64,000 nucleotides of DNA from CBDEUK01 sp965250225 (lineage in GTDB: Bacteria; Pseudomonadota; Gammaproteobacteria; Eutrophobiales; Eutrophobiaceae), in assembly GCA_965250225.1 (NCBI GenBank), contig CBDFNQ010000036.1, forward strand, positions 180,698-244,697, written 5' to 3'. Under the pieces are notes generated by a model that worked only from the letters and a program-made list of their open reading frames with translations, made no database searches and was not told the DNA's origin. A program made the position numbers and the translations under genes. This document shows positions 63,704 through 64,000 of the stretch, one piece after another (position 1 is the first letter of the stretch; each line of letters starts with the position of its first letter).

Positions 63704-64000
63704 TTATATCGACGGCAACGATGACTGGTCAATCAGCAAACCAGGACCCATCGTTGTCGATAGAGAAACTTTTTTCATGTACACGCCTTTCGCACTACTT
63801 GGCTTAGCCTTTATCAAATCAGCCAATAGAGACTCAAGGTTTTCTTTCAAGGCAGCTGGTTCGAATGACACCTTGCCAATAGCACAATGAATGATACCGT
63901 TTTTGTCGGCACGGTAACGAACCTGACCTGCCTTGGCATTGGTAACAGCCTGGGCTACGTCTTTAGAGACAGTGCCTACTTTCGGGTTTGGCATCAAACC
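63704..64000 (-). CDS. rplA: 50S ribosomal protein L1 (C-terminal part)
   Basis: The last 98 codons of L1; the start is beyond the right edge of the window. GLMPNPKVGTVSKDVAQAVT (20) is the hallmark of domain II/I hinge, followed by GQVRYRADKNGIIHCAIGKV (20) and the C-terminal GVYMKKVSLSTTMGPGL. Mobile L1 stalk at the E-site and, in E. coli, repressor of rplKA translation. rplK is expected just outside. Confidence 0.96.
   Translation of the reverse strand, partial: GLMPNPKVGTVSKDVAQAVTNAKAGQVRYRADKNGIIHCAIGKVSFEPAALKENLESLLADLIKAKPSSAKGVYMKKVSLSTTMGPGLLIDQSSLPSI

Overview
The window reads as one chromosomal stretch of an AT-rich gammaproteobacterium. The support is the contiguous ribosomal-protein/RNA-polymerase block with gammaproteobacterial protein lengths (RpoC 1416 aa with a DFDGD active site, SecY 443 aa, zinc-free S14), the ybeD-lipB-lipA order, the mre-mrd cell-wall cluster, a YadGH-type ABC exporter and a rif/str wild-type RpoB/RpsL. 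A stand-alone mtdB (methylene-tetrahydromethanopterin dehydrogenase) hints at C1 (methylotroph-like) metabolism; the genus cannot be fixed from the sequence alone.

Layout. 0-6 kb: cold-shock protein, two EamA permeases, PHP-domain phosphatase, DUF2288, lipA/lipB/ybeD (lipoate synthesis) and a MOSC protein. 6.2-10.3 kb: a 140-bp palindromic repeat and a single 1251-aa multidomain flavoprotein (GltD/NfnB-like plus PyrK/NfnA-like), closed by a strong terminator. 10.4-15.2 kb: accessory island of three minus-strand genes without obvious own promoters (membrane protein, unknown protein, HEPN-motif protein). They are separated by attC-like sites and one site is interrupted by a frameshifted IS1182-family element; this looks like an integron-cassette remnant without a visible integrase. 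15.6-19.3 kb: two tandem paralogues with double cyclic-nucleotide-binding domains, then a YadGH ABC exporter whose ATPase is frameshifted. 19.3-29.1 kb (minus): queD, dat, dacA, rlpA, mltB, rodA, mrdA, mreD, mreC, mreB, i.e. elongasome and peptidoglycan maturation; a second 140-bp repeat sits between rodA and mrdA. 29.3-32.6 kb (plus): gatCAB. 32.6-35.7 kb: mtdB, a spermidine-synthase-like protein, an M23 peptidase.

35.7-64 kb (all minus): a continuous run, in transcription order from the right edge, of rplA (partial), rplJ, rplL, rpoB, rpoC, rpsL, rpsG, fusA, tuf, the S10 operon, the spc operon (including the 37-aa rpmJ) and the alpha operon ending at rplQ. Regulatory structures seen there are a leader before rplJ, an intergenic hairpin between rplL and rpoB, and a near-consensus promoter in the rpoC-rpsL gap.

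Points that deserve a second look: rpoB is split by a one-base frame change at two homopolymer runs that are also canonical -1 slippery heptamers; yadG and the IS transposase are also frameshifted, so base-call quality versus real mutation must be settled. Other highlights are the attC-bounded cassette-like island with the HEPN-type protein, the fused flavoprotein, and the matching pair of 140-bp repeats.
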